Shown: positions 32,864 to 42,592 of the stretch, piece after piece
How the letters are laid out: each line of letters opens with the position of its first letter
How positions within the stretch are numbered: the first letter of the stretch is position 1
Assembly: GCA_963795435.1 (NCBI GenBank)
Contig: CAWCHV010000001.1
Location: 124,001 to 188,000 of the forward strand
Source of the DNA: JAFKFI01 sp963795435
GTDB lineage: Bacteria > Pseudomonadota > Alphaproteobacteria > Acetobacterales > Acetobacteraceae
DNA length: 64,000 nt
Reading direction: 5' to 3'
The notes under the pieces: model-generated
Database searches by the model: none
The model's input: the letters and a program-made list of their open reading frames with translations, nothing else
Told to the model about the DNA's origin: nothing
Position numbers and translations under genes: made by a program

Positions 32864-33873
32864 CGCTTGATGACCCGGGGGTCGAGCATCGCGTACGACA
32901 TGTCGACCACGAGATTGACCAGCACGAACACGATGGCGACGATCGTGGTGATGCCCATGATGGCGGGGAAGTCGAGCGCCACCGCGCTCTGGAAAGTGTA
33001 GCGGCCGAGGCCGGGCCAGCCGAACACGGTCTCGGTCAGCACCGCGCCGGACAGCAGATTGGCGTACGCGAGGCCGCCCAGGGTGACGACCGGCAGCATC
33101 GCGTTCGGGGCGGCGTGGCCGAGCACGACGACGCGCCGCAGCAGTCCCTTGGCGCGAGCGACGCGCACGTAGTCCTGCGACAGCGCCTCCAGCATCGCCG
33201 CGCGCGTGGTCCGCGTAATCAGGCCCAACGTCGCGCTGGCCAGCACGATGGACGGCAGGACGAGATGCGCCGCCGCGTCGTGAAACGTGTCCCAGTCGCG
33301 CGCCAGCACCGTGTCGATCAGCAGCAATCCCGTCACCCGGTCGGGCGGGAACGACACCGGATCGAGCCGGCCCGGCCCGGGCGCGCTGTCGAGCCCGCCG
33401 TAGAAGATCGCCAGCATGATGAAGGCCAGCCAGAAGGTCGGCGCGGACACGCCGATCAGCGAGACGGCGCGCGCCACATGGTCGATCCAGCTGTCGCGCT
33501 TGACCGCCGCGAGCACGCCGAGCGGCAGCCCGACGACCAGCGAGAGCACGAAGGCGACGGAGGCGAGTTCGAGCGTCGCTGGCGCGTAGTCCTCGATGTC
33601 CAGCAGCACGGGCCGGCGCGACACCAGCGAGATGCCGAGATCGCCATGCAGCAGCCCGCGGAGGAAAATCCAGTAGCGGTCCCAGATCGGCAGATCGAGG
33701 CCCCATTTGTGGCGGAACTCGGCGACGACGGAAGGGGTGGACGCGGCCAGGTCGCCGAGCTGCGCCAGCACCGGGTCGCCCGGCACCGTGTTGGCGATCA
33801 GGAAGATCACCAACGTCGCGAGCAGCACCATCACGGCGGCTGTCACCAGGCGGGATGCGCCGTAGCGGATCAT
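32860..33873 (-). CDS. Dipeptide/oligopeptide ABC transporter permease (DppB type)
   Basis: A 337-aa permease. It has the N-terminal helix RLVTAAVMVLLATLVIFLIA followed by NTVPGDPV, the GLDLPIWDRYWIFLRGLLHG and DLGISLVSRRPV stretch characteristic of DppB, and the EAA loop DYVRVARAKGLLRRVVVLGH. It ends YAMLDPRV. The ATG at 33873 gives the normal N-terminus. Eight bases separate it from the preceding solute-binding protein gene. Confidence 0.93.
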   Translation of the reverse strand: MIRYGASRLVTAAVMVLLATLVIFLIANTVPGDPVLAQLGDLAASTPSVVAEFRHKWGLDLPIWDRYWIFLRGLLHGDLGISLVSRRPVLLDIEDYAPATLELASVAFVLSLVVGLPLGVLAAVKRDSWIDHVARAVSLIGVSAPTFWLAFIMLAIFYGGLDSAPGPGRLDPVSFPPDRVTGLLLIDTVLARDWDTFHDAAAHLVLPSIVLASATLGLITRTTRAAMLEALSQDYVRVARAKGLLRRVVVLGHAAPNAMLPVVTLGGLAYANLLSGAVLTETVFGWPGLGRYTFQSAVALDFPAIMGITTIVAIVFVLVNLVVDMSYAMLDPRVIKR

Positions 33874-33881
33874 CCGGCCGA

Positions 33882-35511
33882 TCAGCCCGCCGGCTTCGCG
33901 CCGTCCAGCTCGGCCATCCAGCCCGCCGCCGTCAGCCGCAAGCCCGCGACGCTCTTGCGCACCGCGATCTGGTAGATCGGCTGGATCAGCACGAAATGGT
34001 TGGCCTGATCGACCATCATCGCCTGGTATTGCTTCCAGAGCTCCGCCGCCTTGGCGAGGTCGCGCTCGGCCGCCGCCGCCGCGATCAGCTTGCGGATCGG
34101 CGCGTCCGGCGGCACGTCCCAGTGCACCCGCTTGGCGACCCGATCGACCGTCGCCGCCGCCCATAGCAGGTTCTCGGGCGCCGGCGGGTTCCAGAAGGTC
34201 AGCACGGCCTGCGCCTTGCCGCCGAGATACATGGTCCGCATGTTGAGCTGGTCCATCGGCGCCAGCTCCGCCTTGATGCCGACGCGCGCGAGGTCGGACT
34301 GGATCTTCTGCGCGAGGCTCTGGTACTGGACGCCGGCGATCGCGGCGTTGCCATAGGCGAGCTGGAAGCTGAACCCGTCCGGCAGCCCCGCGTCGGCGAG
34401 CAGCTTTTTCGCGCGCGGCAAATCCTCGCGAAAGCCGATCTCCTTGGTCAATGCCTCGGTCGAGCCGTTGACGCCGACCGGCAGGAACGTCACCGGCCGC
34501 ACCGCGTCGCCGCCGATCAGGTTGCGGATGATACCGTCATAGTCGATCGCATAGCCGATCGCCTGCCGCGCCTGCTTCTTCTGCAACGCCGGGTTATCGG
34601 GGCTTGCCGAGACCGCCAGATAGATGAAGTCGAGGCTCGTCGCGCCTTTCACCTCGACGTTCGCGTCGCCCTTGAGGCTGGCGATCTGCTCGGGGATCAG
34701 GTTGAACGCGACGTCGATGTCGCCGCGCTGGATGGCGAGGAGCTGTGCCGCGCTCTCGCTCATGTGCCGGATCAGCACCCGCTCGTAGCCCGGCATCCCG
34801 TTCCAGTGGTGCGGATTTTTCACCATCTGGATCTGCTGGTTGCGCTGCCAGCCGACCAGGCGGTACGGGCCGGTGCCGGCGGAGTTGCTGTTGAGCCACT
34901 CGGTCGCCTTGTCCGTCTCTTTGGCGTCCGGCGCGTCGGTGCCGCCGTGCTGCGTCACCAGCGCCTTCTCCATCACGACGAACTCAGGTGCGGCGATGAT
35001 CGTCAGGATCGGCTGGGTCGGATCGGACAGCACCATGTCGAGCGTGTGGGGATCGACCACCGACACGCTCTTGATGTGCGTGATGTACTGCGACGGCTGA
35101 TCCTTGATGTTCATGACCCGCTGCAGGCCGAACTGCGCGTCCTCGGCCGTCATCGTCTTGCCCGACGGGAACTTCACGTCCGGGCGCAGCTTGAAGCGGA
35201 TGGTCTTGCCGTCCGGCAGGTAGCTCCATTCGGTCGCGATTTGCGGCCTGACGGTGATGTAGTCGCCGGGGGCGAACGTTACGAGCGAGTCGTACGCGGC
35301 GTGGGTCGGCAGGGGGTTGGAATACTGATAGACCCGCGCCGGATCGAGCGAGGTCGGGTCGCTGATGTCGAGGCCGATCACCAGCGTCGCCTTGCGCGCG
35401 GCGCTTTGCGCGCCGGCCGGCCGGGCTTCGGCGAGTACAGGCCGCAACCAGTCCGGCGCTGCCCGTCAGAAATGGCCGCCGGCCGAAGCCGGGCTTGTTC
35501 TTGTCCGCCAT
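33882..35511 (-). pseudogene. Peptide ABC transporter solute-binding protein (SBP family 5), frameshifted in signal peptide
   Basis: The mature protein is intact: LVIGLDISDPTSLDPARVYQ, TIRFKLRPDVKFPSGKTMTA, GTGPYRLVGWQRNQQIQMVK, RQAIGYAIDYDGII and the C-terminal lobe, all family 5 features. The probable start is ATG 35511 in another frame: MADKNKPGFGRRPFLTGSAG, a twin-arginine type signal. At 35436-35443 the frames part; deleting one T would join GLVAA to VLAEARPAGAQSA. The length is 3n+1. If real, the lesion would prevent export unless a downstream start is used; it may be a sequencing error. Confidence 0.82.
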
Positions 35512-35648
35512 GTCACCCCCCAAGCGCGATGGCGCGACTATCGCCGAGTGCCGCGCCGGACGCCAGCGGAACGGGCCATCGCCAGCGATGCCTCGTCAAG
35601 TTAGCATCCGCAAGCTTGGCCGACGCGGGCCGTATTGGGAGAAGCTGC

Positions 35649-36881
35649 TTGAAGAACACGATCCCCCTGCAACTGCACGTCCCCGAACCGTCGGCGCGAC
35701 CGGGTCAGGCGCCGGACTTCAGCTGGCTGCAAATCCCCGAAGCGGGCTCGGTGCCGCGCCCCGATACCGCCACCGAGCCACGGGACATTCGCCCGCTCGC
35801 CTATGCGCTGATCCGCGTGCTCGAGGGGGCCGGCGCCGCGGTGGGACCGTGGGATCCGAGGCTCGATCCGGAGACGCTGCGGCGCGGCCTCAGGACCATG
35901 ATGCTGACGCGCGCCTATGACGAGCGGATGTTCCGCGCCCAGCGCCAGGGCAAGACGTCGTTCTACATGCGCTGCACCGGCGAGGAGGCCATCGGCGTCG
36001 CGCAGGCGATGGCGCTCGACGACCGCGACATGATCTTCCCGACCTACCGCCAGCAGGGCATCCTCATTGCGCGGGGCTGGCCGCTGGTCGACATGATGAA
36101 CCAGGTGTTCTCCAACGCCCACGATCGGCTGAAGGGCCGGCAAATGCCGATCATGTATTCCAGCAAGCAAGCGAGCTTCTTCTCGATCGCCGGCAATCTC
36201 GCCACGCAATTCCCCCAGGCGGTCGGCTGGGCGATGGCCTCGGCGATCAAGCACGACGACCGCATCGCCGCCGGCTTCATCGGCGAGGGTGCGACGGCGG
36301 AGGGCGACTTCCACCACGCCCTGACCTTCGCCAGCGTTTACGGCGCGCCGGTCATCCTCAACATCGTCAACAACCAATACGCCATCTCGTCCTTCCAGGG
36401 GATCGCGGGCGGCGAGCACACGACCTTCGCCGCGCGCGCGCTCGGCTACGGCCTGCCGGCCCTGCGCGTCGACGGCAACGATTTTCTCGCGGTCTACGCG
36501 GCGACGATCTGGGCCGCCGACCGCGCGCGCTCGAATCGCGGCGCGACCGTCATCGAACATTTTTCCTACCGGGCGTCCGCGCACTCCACCAGCGACGACC
36601 CGAGCAAATACCGCCCCGCCGAAGAGGCCGCCCTGTGGCCGCTCGGCGACCCGATCGCACGGCTGCGCGCGCATCTGACGACGCTCGGCGAGTGGTCCGA
36701 CGAGCGGCACGCGCAATTATCGGCCGAGGTCGACAAGGAGGTGCAGCAGGCGCAGCGCGAGGCCGAGAGCTACGGCACGCTCGGCACCGGCGAGCACCAC
36801 TCTCCGGCGACGATGTTCGACGACGTGTTCAAGGAGATGCCGTGGCATCTGCGCCGGCAACGGCAGGAGCTGGGGTTCTGA
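35649..36881 (+). CDS. 2-oxoisovalerate dehydrogenase E1 component, alpha subunit
   Basis: A 410-aa thiamine-diphosphate subunit of the branched-chain 2-oxoacid dehydrogenase. The long N-terminus (PLQLHVPEPSARPG, then DFSWLQIPEAG) is typical of bacterial BCKDH E1alpha. MIFPTYRQQGILIARGW, GFIGEGATAEGDFHHALTFA and VNNQYAIS carry the ThDP/Mg motif; YRASAHSTSDDPSKYR is the phosphorylation-loop equivalent. The start is TTG 35649, judged by the GGGAG site 7-11 bases upstream and homologous N-termini; no ATG or GTG fits. First of four genes. Confidence 0.92.
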   Translation: MKNTIPLQLHVPEPSARPGQAPDFSWLQIPEAGSVPRPDTATEPRDIRPLAYALIRVLEGAGAAVGPWDPRLDPETLRRGLRTMMLTRAYDERMFRAQRQGKTSFYMRCTGEEAIGVAQAMALDDRDMIFPTYRQQGILIARGWPLVDMMNQVFSNAHDRLKGRQMPIMYSSKQASFFSIAGNLATQFPQAVGWAMASAIKHDDRIAAGFIGEGATAEGDFHHALTFASVYGAPVILNIVNNQYAISSFQGIAGGEHTTFAARALGYGLPALRVDGNDFLAVYAATIWAADRARSNRGATVIEHFSYRASAHSTSDDPSKYRPAEEAALWPLGDPIARLRAHLTTLGEWSDERHAQLSAEVDKEVQQAQREAESYGTLGTGEHHSPATMFDDVFKEMPWHLRRQRQELGF

Positions 36882-36883
36882 GC

Positions 36884-37897
36884 ATGGCACGGATGAACAT
36901 GGTGCAGGCGCTGAACTCGGCGATGGACGTGATGATGGCGCGCGACGACAACGTCGTCGTGTTCGGCGAGGACGTCGGCTATTTCGGCGGCGTGTTCCGC
37001 TGCACCGAGGGATTGCAGCGCAAGTACGGGCCGGAGCGCGTGTTCGACACGCCGATCGCCGAGGCCGGCATCCTGGCCACCGCCGTCGGCATGGGCGTCT
37101 ACGGCTTGCGCCCGGTCGTCGAGATCCAGTTCGCCGACTACATCTATCCCGCCACCGACCAGCTCGTCTCGACCGCCGCACGGCTGCGCTACCGCTCGGC
37201 AGGCGAGTTCACCGCCCCGATCACGGTGCGCGCGCCGTGTGGCGGCGGCATCTTCGGCGGACAGACGCATAGCCAGAGCCCCGAGGCGATTTTTACCCAT
37301 GTCTGCGGGCTCAAGACGGTCATCCCGTCGAACCCGTACGACGCAAAGGGATTGCTCATCAGCGCGATCGAGGACGACGATCCGGTGATCTTCCTGGAGC
37401 CGAAACGCCTCTACAACGGCCCGTTCGACGGCCACCACGACCGCCCGGTGACGCCGTGGAGCGAACATCTCGCGGGCGAGGTTCCCGACGGTCACTACAC
37501 CGTCCCGCTCGGTCAGGCATCGGTCGTGCGGGAAGGCGAGGATCTGACAGTCCTGACCTACGGCACGATGGTCCATGTCGCGCTGGCCGCCACCGCCGAG
37601 GCCGGGGTGGATGCCGAGATCGTCGACCTGCGAACATTGGTTCCCGTCGACATCGACACGATCGTCGCATCCGTCACCAAGACCGGCCGCTGCGTGATCG
37701 TCCACGAAGCCACCCGCACCAGCGGCTTCGGCGCCGAGTTATCTGCACTCGTGCAGGAGAACTGCTTTCACTACCTCGAATCACCGATCGCGCGCGTCAC
37801 CGGCTGGGACACGCCGTATCCGCATTCGCTCGAATGGGACTACTTCCCCGGCCCCAAGCGCGTCGCGGAGGGGCTGCGTCGGGCGATGGAGGACTGA
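36884..37897 (+). CDS. 2-oxoisovalerate dehydrogenase E1 component, beta subunit
   Basis: A 337-aa transketolase-like subunit: NMVQALNSAMDVMMARDDNV, FGEDVGYFGGVFRCTEGLQ, DTPIAEAGILATAVGMGVYG, RPVVEIQFADYIYPA, APCGGGIFGGQTHSQSPEA and EPKRLY are all standard. The C-terminal domain contains VDLRTLVPVDIDTI and VIVHEATRTSGFGAEL. It starts 2 bases after the E1alpha stop and is followed one base later by E2. Confidence 0.95.
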   Translation: MARMNMVQALNSAMDVMMARDDNVVVFGEDVGYFGGVFRCTEGLQRKYGPERVFDTPIAEAGILATAVGMGVYGLRPVVEIQFADYIYPATDQLVSTAARLRYRSAGEFTAPITVRAPCGGGIFGGQTHSQSPEAIFTHVCGLKTVIPSNPYDAKGLLISAIEDDDPVIFLEPKRLYNGPFDGHHDRPVTPWSEHLAGEVPDGHYTVPLGQASVVREGEDLTVLTYGTMVHVALAATAEAGVDAEIVDLRTLVPVDIDTIVASVTKTGRCVIVHEATRTSGFGAELSALVQENCFHYLESPIARVTGWDTPYPHSLEWDYFPGPKRVAEGLRRAMED

Positions 37898-37898
37898 G

Positions 37899-39155
37899 AT
37901 GGGGCGCTACGTGTTCCGTCTCCCCGATGTCGGCGAGGGCATCGCCGAGGTCGAGGTGGTCAACTGGCACGTCGCCCCCGGCGCCACGGTCGCCGAGGAC
38001 GACCCGCTCGTCGACGTGATGACCGACAAGGCGACGGTGGAACTCCCCTCGCCCCGCGCCGGTCGCGTGCTCGCGACCAACGGCAATCCCGGCGACAAGC
38101 TTCGCGTTGGCTCGGAGTTGGTGGTGCTCGAAGTCGAGGGCGCCGGCGAGGCGCCAGCTCAAGAGGATTCCGCTCCCGCTCCAGCCGCTCCACCTGTCGC
38201 AACGAAAGCCGCCAGGGAGTCGGAGGCGCCCGCCCCAGAAGCTCGACCCGTCGAACGTCCGGCGGCGACGGTCGCAAAGACACCGTCGGACAAAAAACCG
38301 CTGGCCTCGCCCGCCGTGCGCCACCGCGCTTACCAGCTCGGCATCCCGCTGCAATTCGTCGCCGGGAGCGGACCGGCGGGCCGCGTCCTCCATGCCGATC
38401 TCGACGCCTATCTTGCCTCGGGCGGCCGCGCCGCACCCGCCGCTCCGGCACGGCGGGAAGCGGTCGAGGAAGTGAAGGTCATCGGCCTGCGCCGACGGAT
38501 CGCCGAGCGGATGCAGCAATCGAAGCGGAAGATCCCGCACTATTCCTACGTGGAAGAACTCGACGTGACCGAGCTTGAGGAGTTGCGCGCCAATCTCAAC
38601 GCGCGGCACGCGGCAGACCGGCCGCGCCTGACCTTGCTGCCGTTCCTCGTCGCCGCACTGGTCCGCGCCATACCGAGCTTTCCCCAGGTCAACGCCCAGT
38701 TCGACGACGAGGCCGGCATCGTGCGGCGGCACGCGGCGGTGCATGTCGGCATCGCCACGCAGACGGCGCAGGGCCTCATGGTGCCGGTGGTGCGCCACGC
38801 CGAGACGCTGGACCTCTGGCAGACGGCCGCCGAGATCGCCCGGCTCTCCGCCGCGACCCGCGACGGCAAGGCGACGCGCGACGAACTCGGCGGCTCCACC
38901 ATCACCATCACCAGCCTCGGCCCGATCGGCGGTATCGTGACCACCCCCGTCATCAACTGGCCCGAAGTGGCGATCATCGGCGTCAACCGCATCGTCGAGC
39001 GCCCCGTGGTGCGCGGCGGACAGATCGTGGTGCGCCGGATGATGAACCTGTCGAGCTCGTTCGATCACCGCGTGGTGGACGGCTGGGACGCCGCGCAATT
39101 CGTCCAGGAACTCAGGCGGTTGCTCGAACAGCCCGCGACGCTGTTTGTGGGGTGA
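37899..39155 (+). CDS. Dihydrolipoamide acyltransferase (BCKDH E2)
   Basis: A 418-aa E2. One lipoyl domain at residues 1-78 has Lys44 in DVMTDKATVELPSP. A Pro/Ala linker (~80-140) precedes a peripheral subunit-binding domain (~140-175: SPAVRHRAYQLGIPLQFVAG). The catalytic domain ends with SSSFDHRVVDGWDAAQF, carrying the His and Asp active-site residues. It transfers the branched acyl group to CoA. Its end lies 7 bases before the E3 start. Confidence 0.95.
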   Translation: MGRYVFRLPDVGEGIAEVEVVNWHVAPGATVAEDDPLVDVMTDKATVELPSPRAGRVLATNGNPGDKLRVGSELVVLEVEGAGEAPAQEDSAPAPAAPPVATKAARESEAPAPEARPVERPAATVAKTPSDKKPLASPAVRHRAYQLGIPLQFVAGSGPAGRVLHADLDAYLASGGRAAPAAPARREAVEEVKVIGLRRRIAERMQQSKRKIPHYSYVEELDVTELEELRANLNARHAADRPRLTLLPFLVAALVRAIPSFPQVNAQFDDEAGIVRRHAAVHVGIATQTAQGLMVPVVRHAETLDLWQTAAEIARLSAATRDGKATRDELGGSTITITSLGPIGGIVTTPVINWPEVAIIGVNRIVERPVVRGGQIVVRRMMNLSSSFDHRVVDGWDAAQFVQELRRLLEQPATLFVG

Positions 39156-39162
39156 AGGACTG

Positions 39163-40566
39163 ATGATCCGCGCGAAGGTTCTCGTGGTCGGCGGCGGCCC
39201 TGGCGGCTATGTCGCGGCGATCCGGGCTGGGCAGCTTGGCCTGGAGACGATTCTCGTCGAGGCCGACCGGCTCGGCGGCACGTGTCTCATCCGCGGCTGC
39301 ATACCGTCGAAGGCGCTGATCCACGCCGCCGGGACATTCGCCGGGATGCGCGCCGCCGTCGGCGGCGACGCGCTCGGCATCGCGCTGCACCAGCCGCCCG
39401 CGATTAACCTCGGAAAAACCGTGGCGTGGAAGGACGGCATCGTCGGACGCCTCAGCGCGGGTGTCGGCAGTCTGCTACGCAAGTCGAAGGTTCGCGTGCT
39501 GCGCGGCTGGGCCAATTTCTCCGACGCCAAGACCTGCACCGTCCAGACCAAAAGCGGCGAGGAGACGATCAGGGCCGAGCACGTCATCCTGGCGAACGGC
39601 TCGGAGCCCGCGTCCCTGCCCGGCCTTGAATTCGGCGGCCCGATTATCTCGTCCACCGAGGCCCTTATGCTGGATCGGGTGCCCGAGCGGCTTGTGGTGC
39701 TCGGCGCCGGCTATATCGGCCTGGAGTTGGGCACGGCCTTCAGAAAGCTCGGCGCGGAGGTCACGGTGATCGAGGCGCGCGAGCGCGTGCTGCCGAACTG
39801 GGACGAGGCCCTGACCGCGCCGGTCGCACACTGGCTGGAGCGCGCCGGCGTCGCGGTGCAGGTCAACGCGCGCATCGAGGCGGTCGAGCGCGCCGACGCC
39901 GGAGCCGATGCAACGGTGCGGACCGCCGACGGCGCGACCCGCCGCATCCCGGCCGACAAGGTGCTGGTGACGGTGGGCCGCCGACCACGGACGGAAGGCT
40001 GGGGCTTGGACGCGATGGCGGTCGACATGGCCGGGCCGTTCGTGCGCGTCGATGAACGCTGCCGCACCTCGATGCGCGACGTGTGGGCGATCGGCGATCT
40101 GGTCGGCGAGCCGATGCTCGCGCACAAGGCCTTCGCGCAGGGCGAGATGGTGGCGGAGATCATCGCCGGCGCAAGGCGGCAATTCGACCCAGTCGCCATT
40201 CCGGCGGTGTGCTTCACCGAACCCGAGATCGTCAGCGTCGGCCTCGCCCCGGCGGAGGCCGGCGAACGCGGCATCGAGGCGATCGTCGGCCAGTTTCCGT
40301 TCGCCGCCAACGGCCGCGCGCTCGGCATGGAGGCGGGCGAGGATGGCGGCTTCGTCCGCGTCGTCGCCCGCGCCGACGATCACCGCGTCCTCGGCGTCCA
40401 GGCGGTCGGCGCGCATATTTCCGAGCTGGTCGGGGAGTTTACCCTCGCCCTCGAAATGGGCGCGCTGCTCGAGGACGTGGCCGGGACCATCCATGCCCAC
40501 CCGACCTTGACCGAGGCTTTCCACGAAGCCGCCCTGCGGGGCCTCGGCCACGCCATCCACATCTGA
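39163..40566 (+). CDS. lpdA: Dihydrolipoyl dehydrogenase (E3)
   Basis: A 467-aa flavoprotein that reoxidises E2-bound dihydrolipoamide. FAD fold VVGGGPGGYVAAIRAGQLG; redox cysteines Cys41 and Cys46 in GGTCLIRGCIPSKAL; NAD fold VVLGAGYIGLELGTAFRKLG; second FAD motif VWAIGDLVGEPMLAHKAFAQ; and the C-terminal active-site HAHPTLTEAFHEAAL with the His-Glu pair. It completes the E1alpha-E1beta-E2-E3 operon. Confidence 0.96.
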   Translation: MIRAKVLVVGGGPGGYVAAIRAGQLGLETILVEADRLGGTCLIRGCIPSKALIHAAGTFAGMRAAVGGDALGIALHQPPAINLGKTVAWKDGIVGRLSAGVGSLLRKSKVRVLRGWANFSDAKTCTVQTKSGEETIRAEHVILANGSEPASLPGLEFGGPIISSTEALMLDRVPERLVVLGAGYIGLELGTAFRKLGAEVTVIEARERVLPNWDEALTAPVAHWLERAGVAVQVNARIEAVERADAGADATVRTADGATRRIPADKVLVTVGRRPRTEGWGLDAMAVDMAGPFVRVDERCRTSMRDVWAIGDLVGEPMLAHKAFAQGEMVAEIIAGARRQFDPVAIPAVCFTEPEIVSVGLAPAEAGERGIEAIVGQFPFAANGRALGMEAGEDGGFVRVVARADDHRVLGVQAVGAHISELVGEFTLALEMGALLEDVAGTIHAHPTLTEAFHEAALRGLGHAIHI

Positions 40567-40582
40567 GGCGGGAGACATCAGG

Positions 40583-41587
40583 ATGCACGAACACGCCCAT
40601 GCCGGAATGCGCAGCGAGTTCACCGAGGGCCATCGCCTGCCGCTCGGCAACCTGCCGGGTACGCGCTACCCGGACCCGCGCATCGAGGCGCTCGACAAGC
40701 GTTTCACGGCGAAGCAGGGCAACGCCGCCATCGAGCGCATCGCCACCGGCTGCCGCTGGTGCGAGGGGCCGGTGTATTTCGCCGATGGCGGATACCTGTT
40801 GTGGAGCGATATCCCGAATAATCGGATGATGCGCTGGCTGGAGGAGGACGGGCATGTCAGCGTATTTCGCGCCGACAGCCACTTCTCCAATGGCAACACC
40901 CGCGACCGCGAGGGGCGGCTCGTCACCTGCGAGCACAACACGCGCCGCGTCACTCGCACCGAGCACGACGGCCGGATCACCGTGCTGATCGACAGCTTCC
41001 AAGGGAAGAAGCTCAACGCGCCGAATGACGTGGCGGTCGCCTCCGATGGAGCCATCTGGTTCACCGATCCGGGCTACGGCATCGACGGCCCCTATGAAGG
41101 CCACGCCGCCGAGGCCGAGCTGCCGCGCAACGTCTACCGGCTCGACCCCGCGAGCGGCGAGGCCGGCGTGGTCGCCGATGATTTCGCCCGCCCCAACGGC
41201 CTCGCCTTCTCGCCGGACGAGCGGCGCCTCTACATCGTCGACAGCGGCATCTCGCACGGCGGCCCGGCGCACATCCGGGCGTTTGACGTGAACGGCACGC
41301 AGCTCTCCGGCGGGAAGATATTCGCCGAGGACTTCGCCCCCGGCATGACCGACGGCGTACGCACCGACGCCGACGGCAACGTCTGGTGCAGCATGGGCTG
41401 GGGCGACCCGGCGGAGGACGGGGTGCGCTGCTACGAGCCCGGCGGCTCGCTGATCGGAAAAATTCATCTGCCCGAGGTCGCGGCCAACCTGTGCTTCGGC
41501 GGCAAGAAGCGGCACCGTCTGTTCATCGCCGCGAGCACGTCGATCTACTCAGTTCACCTGAACACGACCGGGGCGCAGCGCCCCTGA
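40583..41587 (+). CDS. SMP-30/gluconolactonase/LRE family protein
   Basis: A 334-aa six-bladed propeller of the SMP-30 family. Metal ligands are expected in GCRWCEGPVYFADGGYLLWS (Glu), LNAPNDVAVASDGAIWFTD (Asn) and RPNGLAFSPDERRLYIVD (Asn, Asp). These enzymes hydrolyse sugar lactones with Ca or Zn. The closeness (16 bp) to lpdA suggests co-transcription, although its substrate fits better with the sugar-type ABC transporter that converges on it. No signal peptide. Confidence 0.9.
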   Translation: MHEHAHAGMRSEFTEGHRLPLGNLPGTRYPDPRIEALDKRFTAKQGNAAIERIATGCRWCEGPVYFADGGYLLWSDIPNNRMMRWLEEDGHVSVFRADSHFSNGNTRDREGRLVTCEHNTRRVTRTEHDGRITVLIDSFQGKKLNAPNDVAVASDGAIWFTDPGYGIDGPYEGHAAEAELPRNVYRLDPASGEAGVVADDFARPNGLAFSPDERRLYIVDSGISHGGPAHIRAFDVNGTQLSGGKIFAEDFAPGMTDGVRTDADGNVWCSMGWGDPAEDGVRCYEPGGSLIGKIHLPEVAANLCFGGKKRHRLFIAASTSIYSVHLNTTGAQRP

Positions 41588-41590
41588 GCG

Positions 41591-42592
41591 CTAAGCCCGC
41601 CCCCGGCCGCCGCTGAGCACGCGCTCGACCAGGACGGCGGCGATGATGATCGAGCCGATCGCGGTGCCCTGCCAATAGGGCGAGACGTTCAGCAGGTTGA
41701 GCCCGTTGCGGATAAACACCATGATGAACACGCCGAAGAGCGTGCCGATGATCGAGCCGCGGCCGCCGAACAGGCTGGCGCCGCCGATCACGACGGCGGC
41801 GATCGCGTCCAGCTCCAGCCCCGAGCCACCGATCGGGTCGATCGAGAGGATGCGCGAGGCGAGAAAGATGGTGGCGACGGCGCTCATCACGCCCGAGACG
41901 ACATAGGCAAAAATGCTCCACCGCGCGATGCCGAGCCCGGCGACGCGCGCGGCCTCCGGGTTGGAGCCGATGGCGTACAGTGTGCGGCCGCCCTTGGCGT
42001 AGGTCAGGAACCACCAGCACAGGACGTAGGCGACCACCAGGCACCAGAAGTCGAGCGGGATGTCGAGCAGCGTCTCCGACGAGAGCAGGCCGAGCGCGGG
42101 CGGGAGGTTGCCGATGGAGTTGGCGCCGCTCAGCACGTAGGCCAAGCTGCGGCCAATCGACATCATGCCCAATGTCACCACGAACGGCGCCACGCGGCCG
42201 AAGGTGATGACGGCGCCGTTGACAAACCCGGCGACGGCGCCCGCGCCGAGGCAAGCCGCGACGCCGCCGACCAGGCCGAGCGACGGAAAGCAGAGGCCGA
42301 GGATGATGCCGGTCGCGCCGGCGAGCGCTCCCACCGACAAATCGATCCCGCCGATGAGAATAACCAGCGTCTGCCCGAGCGCGACCATGCCGACCACGAC
42401 GGACTGGTCCATCACGTTCAGCAGGTTGCTGACGGTGAGGAAATAGGGCGAGGCCAGCGATAGCCCGAGCATCACCGCCAGGATCAGCAGGAGCATCCTG
42501 AGCTCGATCTGAGTCGCGAGCAGGCGCAGTACGCCGCCGCCCCAGCGCGGCCGCTGCTCCGACCGGGTCTTGGGTTCCGTCATCGTGCTCAT
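41591..42592 (-). CDS. Ribose-type sugar ABC transporter permease
   Basis: A 333-aa permease of the RbsC/AraH family: MVALGQTLVILIGGIDLSVG, FGRVAPFVVTLGMMSIGRSL, YAIGSNPEAARVAGLGIARW, AIAAVVIGGASLFGGRGSII and NLLNVSPYWQGTAIGSIIIA. About ten hydrophobic segments. Its ATG overlaps the ATPase gene stop (ATGA, 42589-42592). Substrate not determinable from sequence. It converges with the SMP-30 gene with only 3 bases between stops. Confidence 0.93.
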   Translation of the reverse strand: MSTMTEPKTRSEQRPRWGGGVLRLLATQIELRMLLLILAVMLGLSLASPYFLTVSNLLNVMDQSVVVGMVALGQTLVILIGGIDLSVGALAGATGIILGLCFPSLGLVGGVAACLGAGAVAGFVNGAVITFGRVAPFVVTLGMMSIGRSLAYVLSGANSIGNLPPALGLLSSETLLDIPLDFWCLVVAYVLCWWFLTYAKGGRTLYAIGSNPEAARVAGLGIARWSIFAYVVSGVMSAVATIFLASRILSIDPIGGSGLELDAIAAVVIGGASLFGGRGSIIGTLFGVFIMVFIRNGLNLLNVSPYWQGTAIGSIIIAAVLVERVLSGGRGRA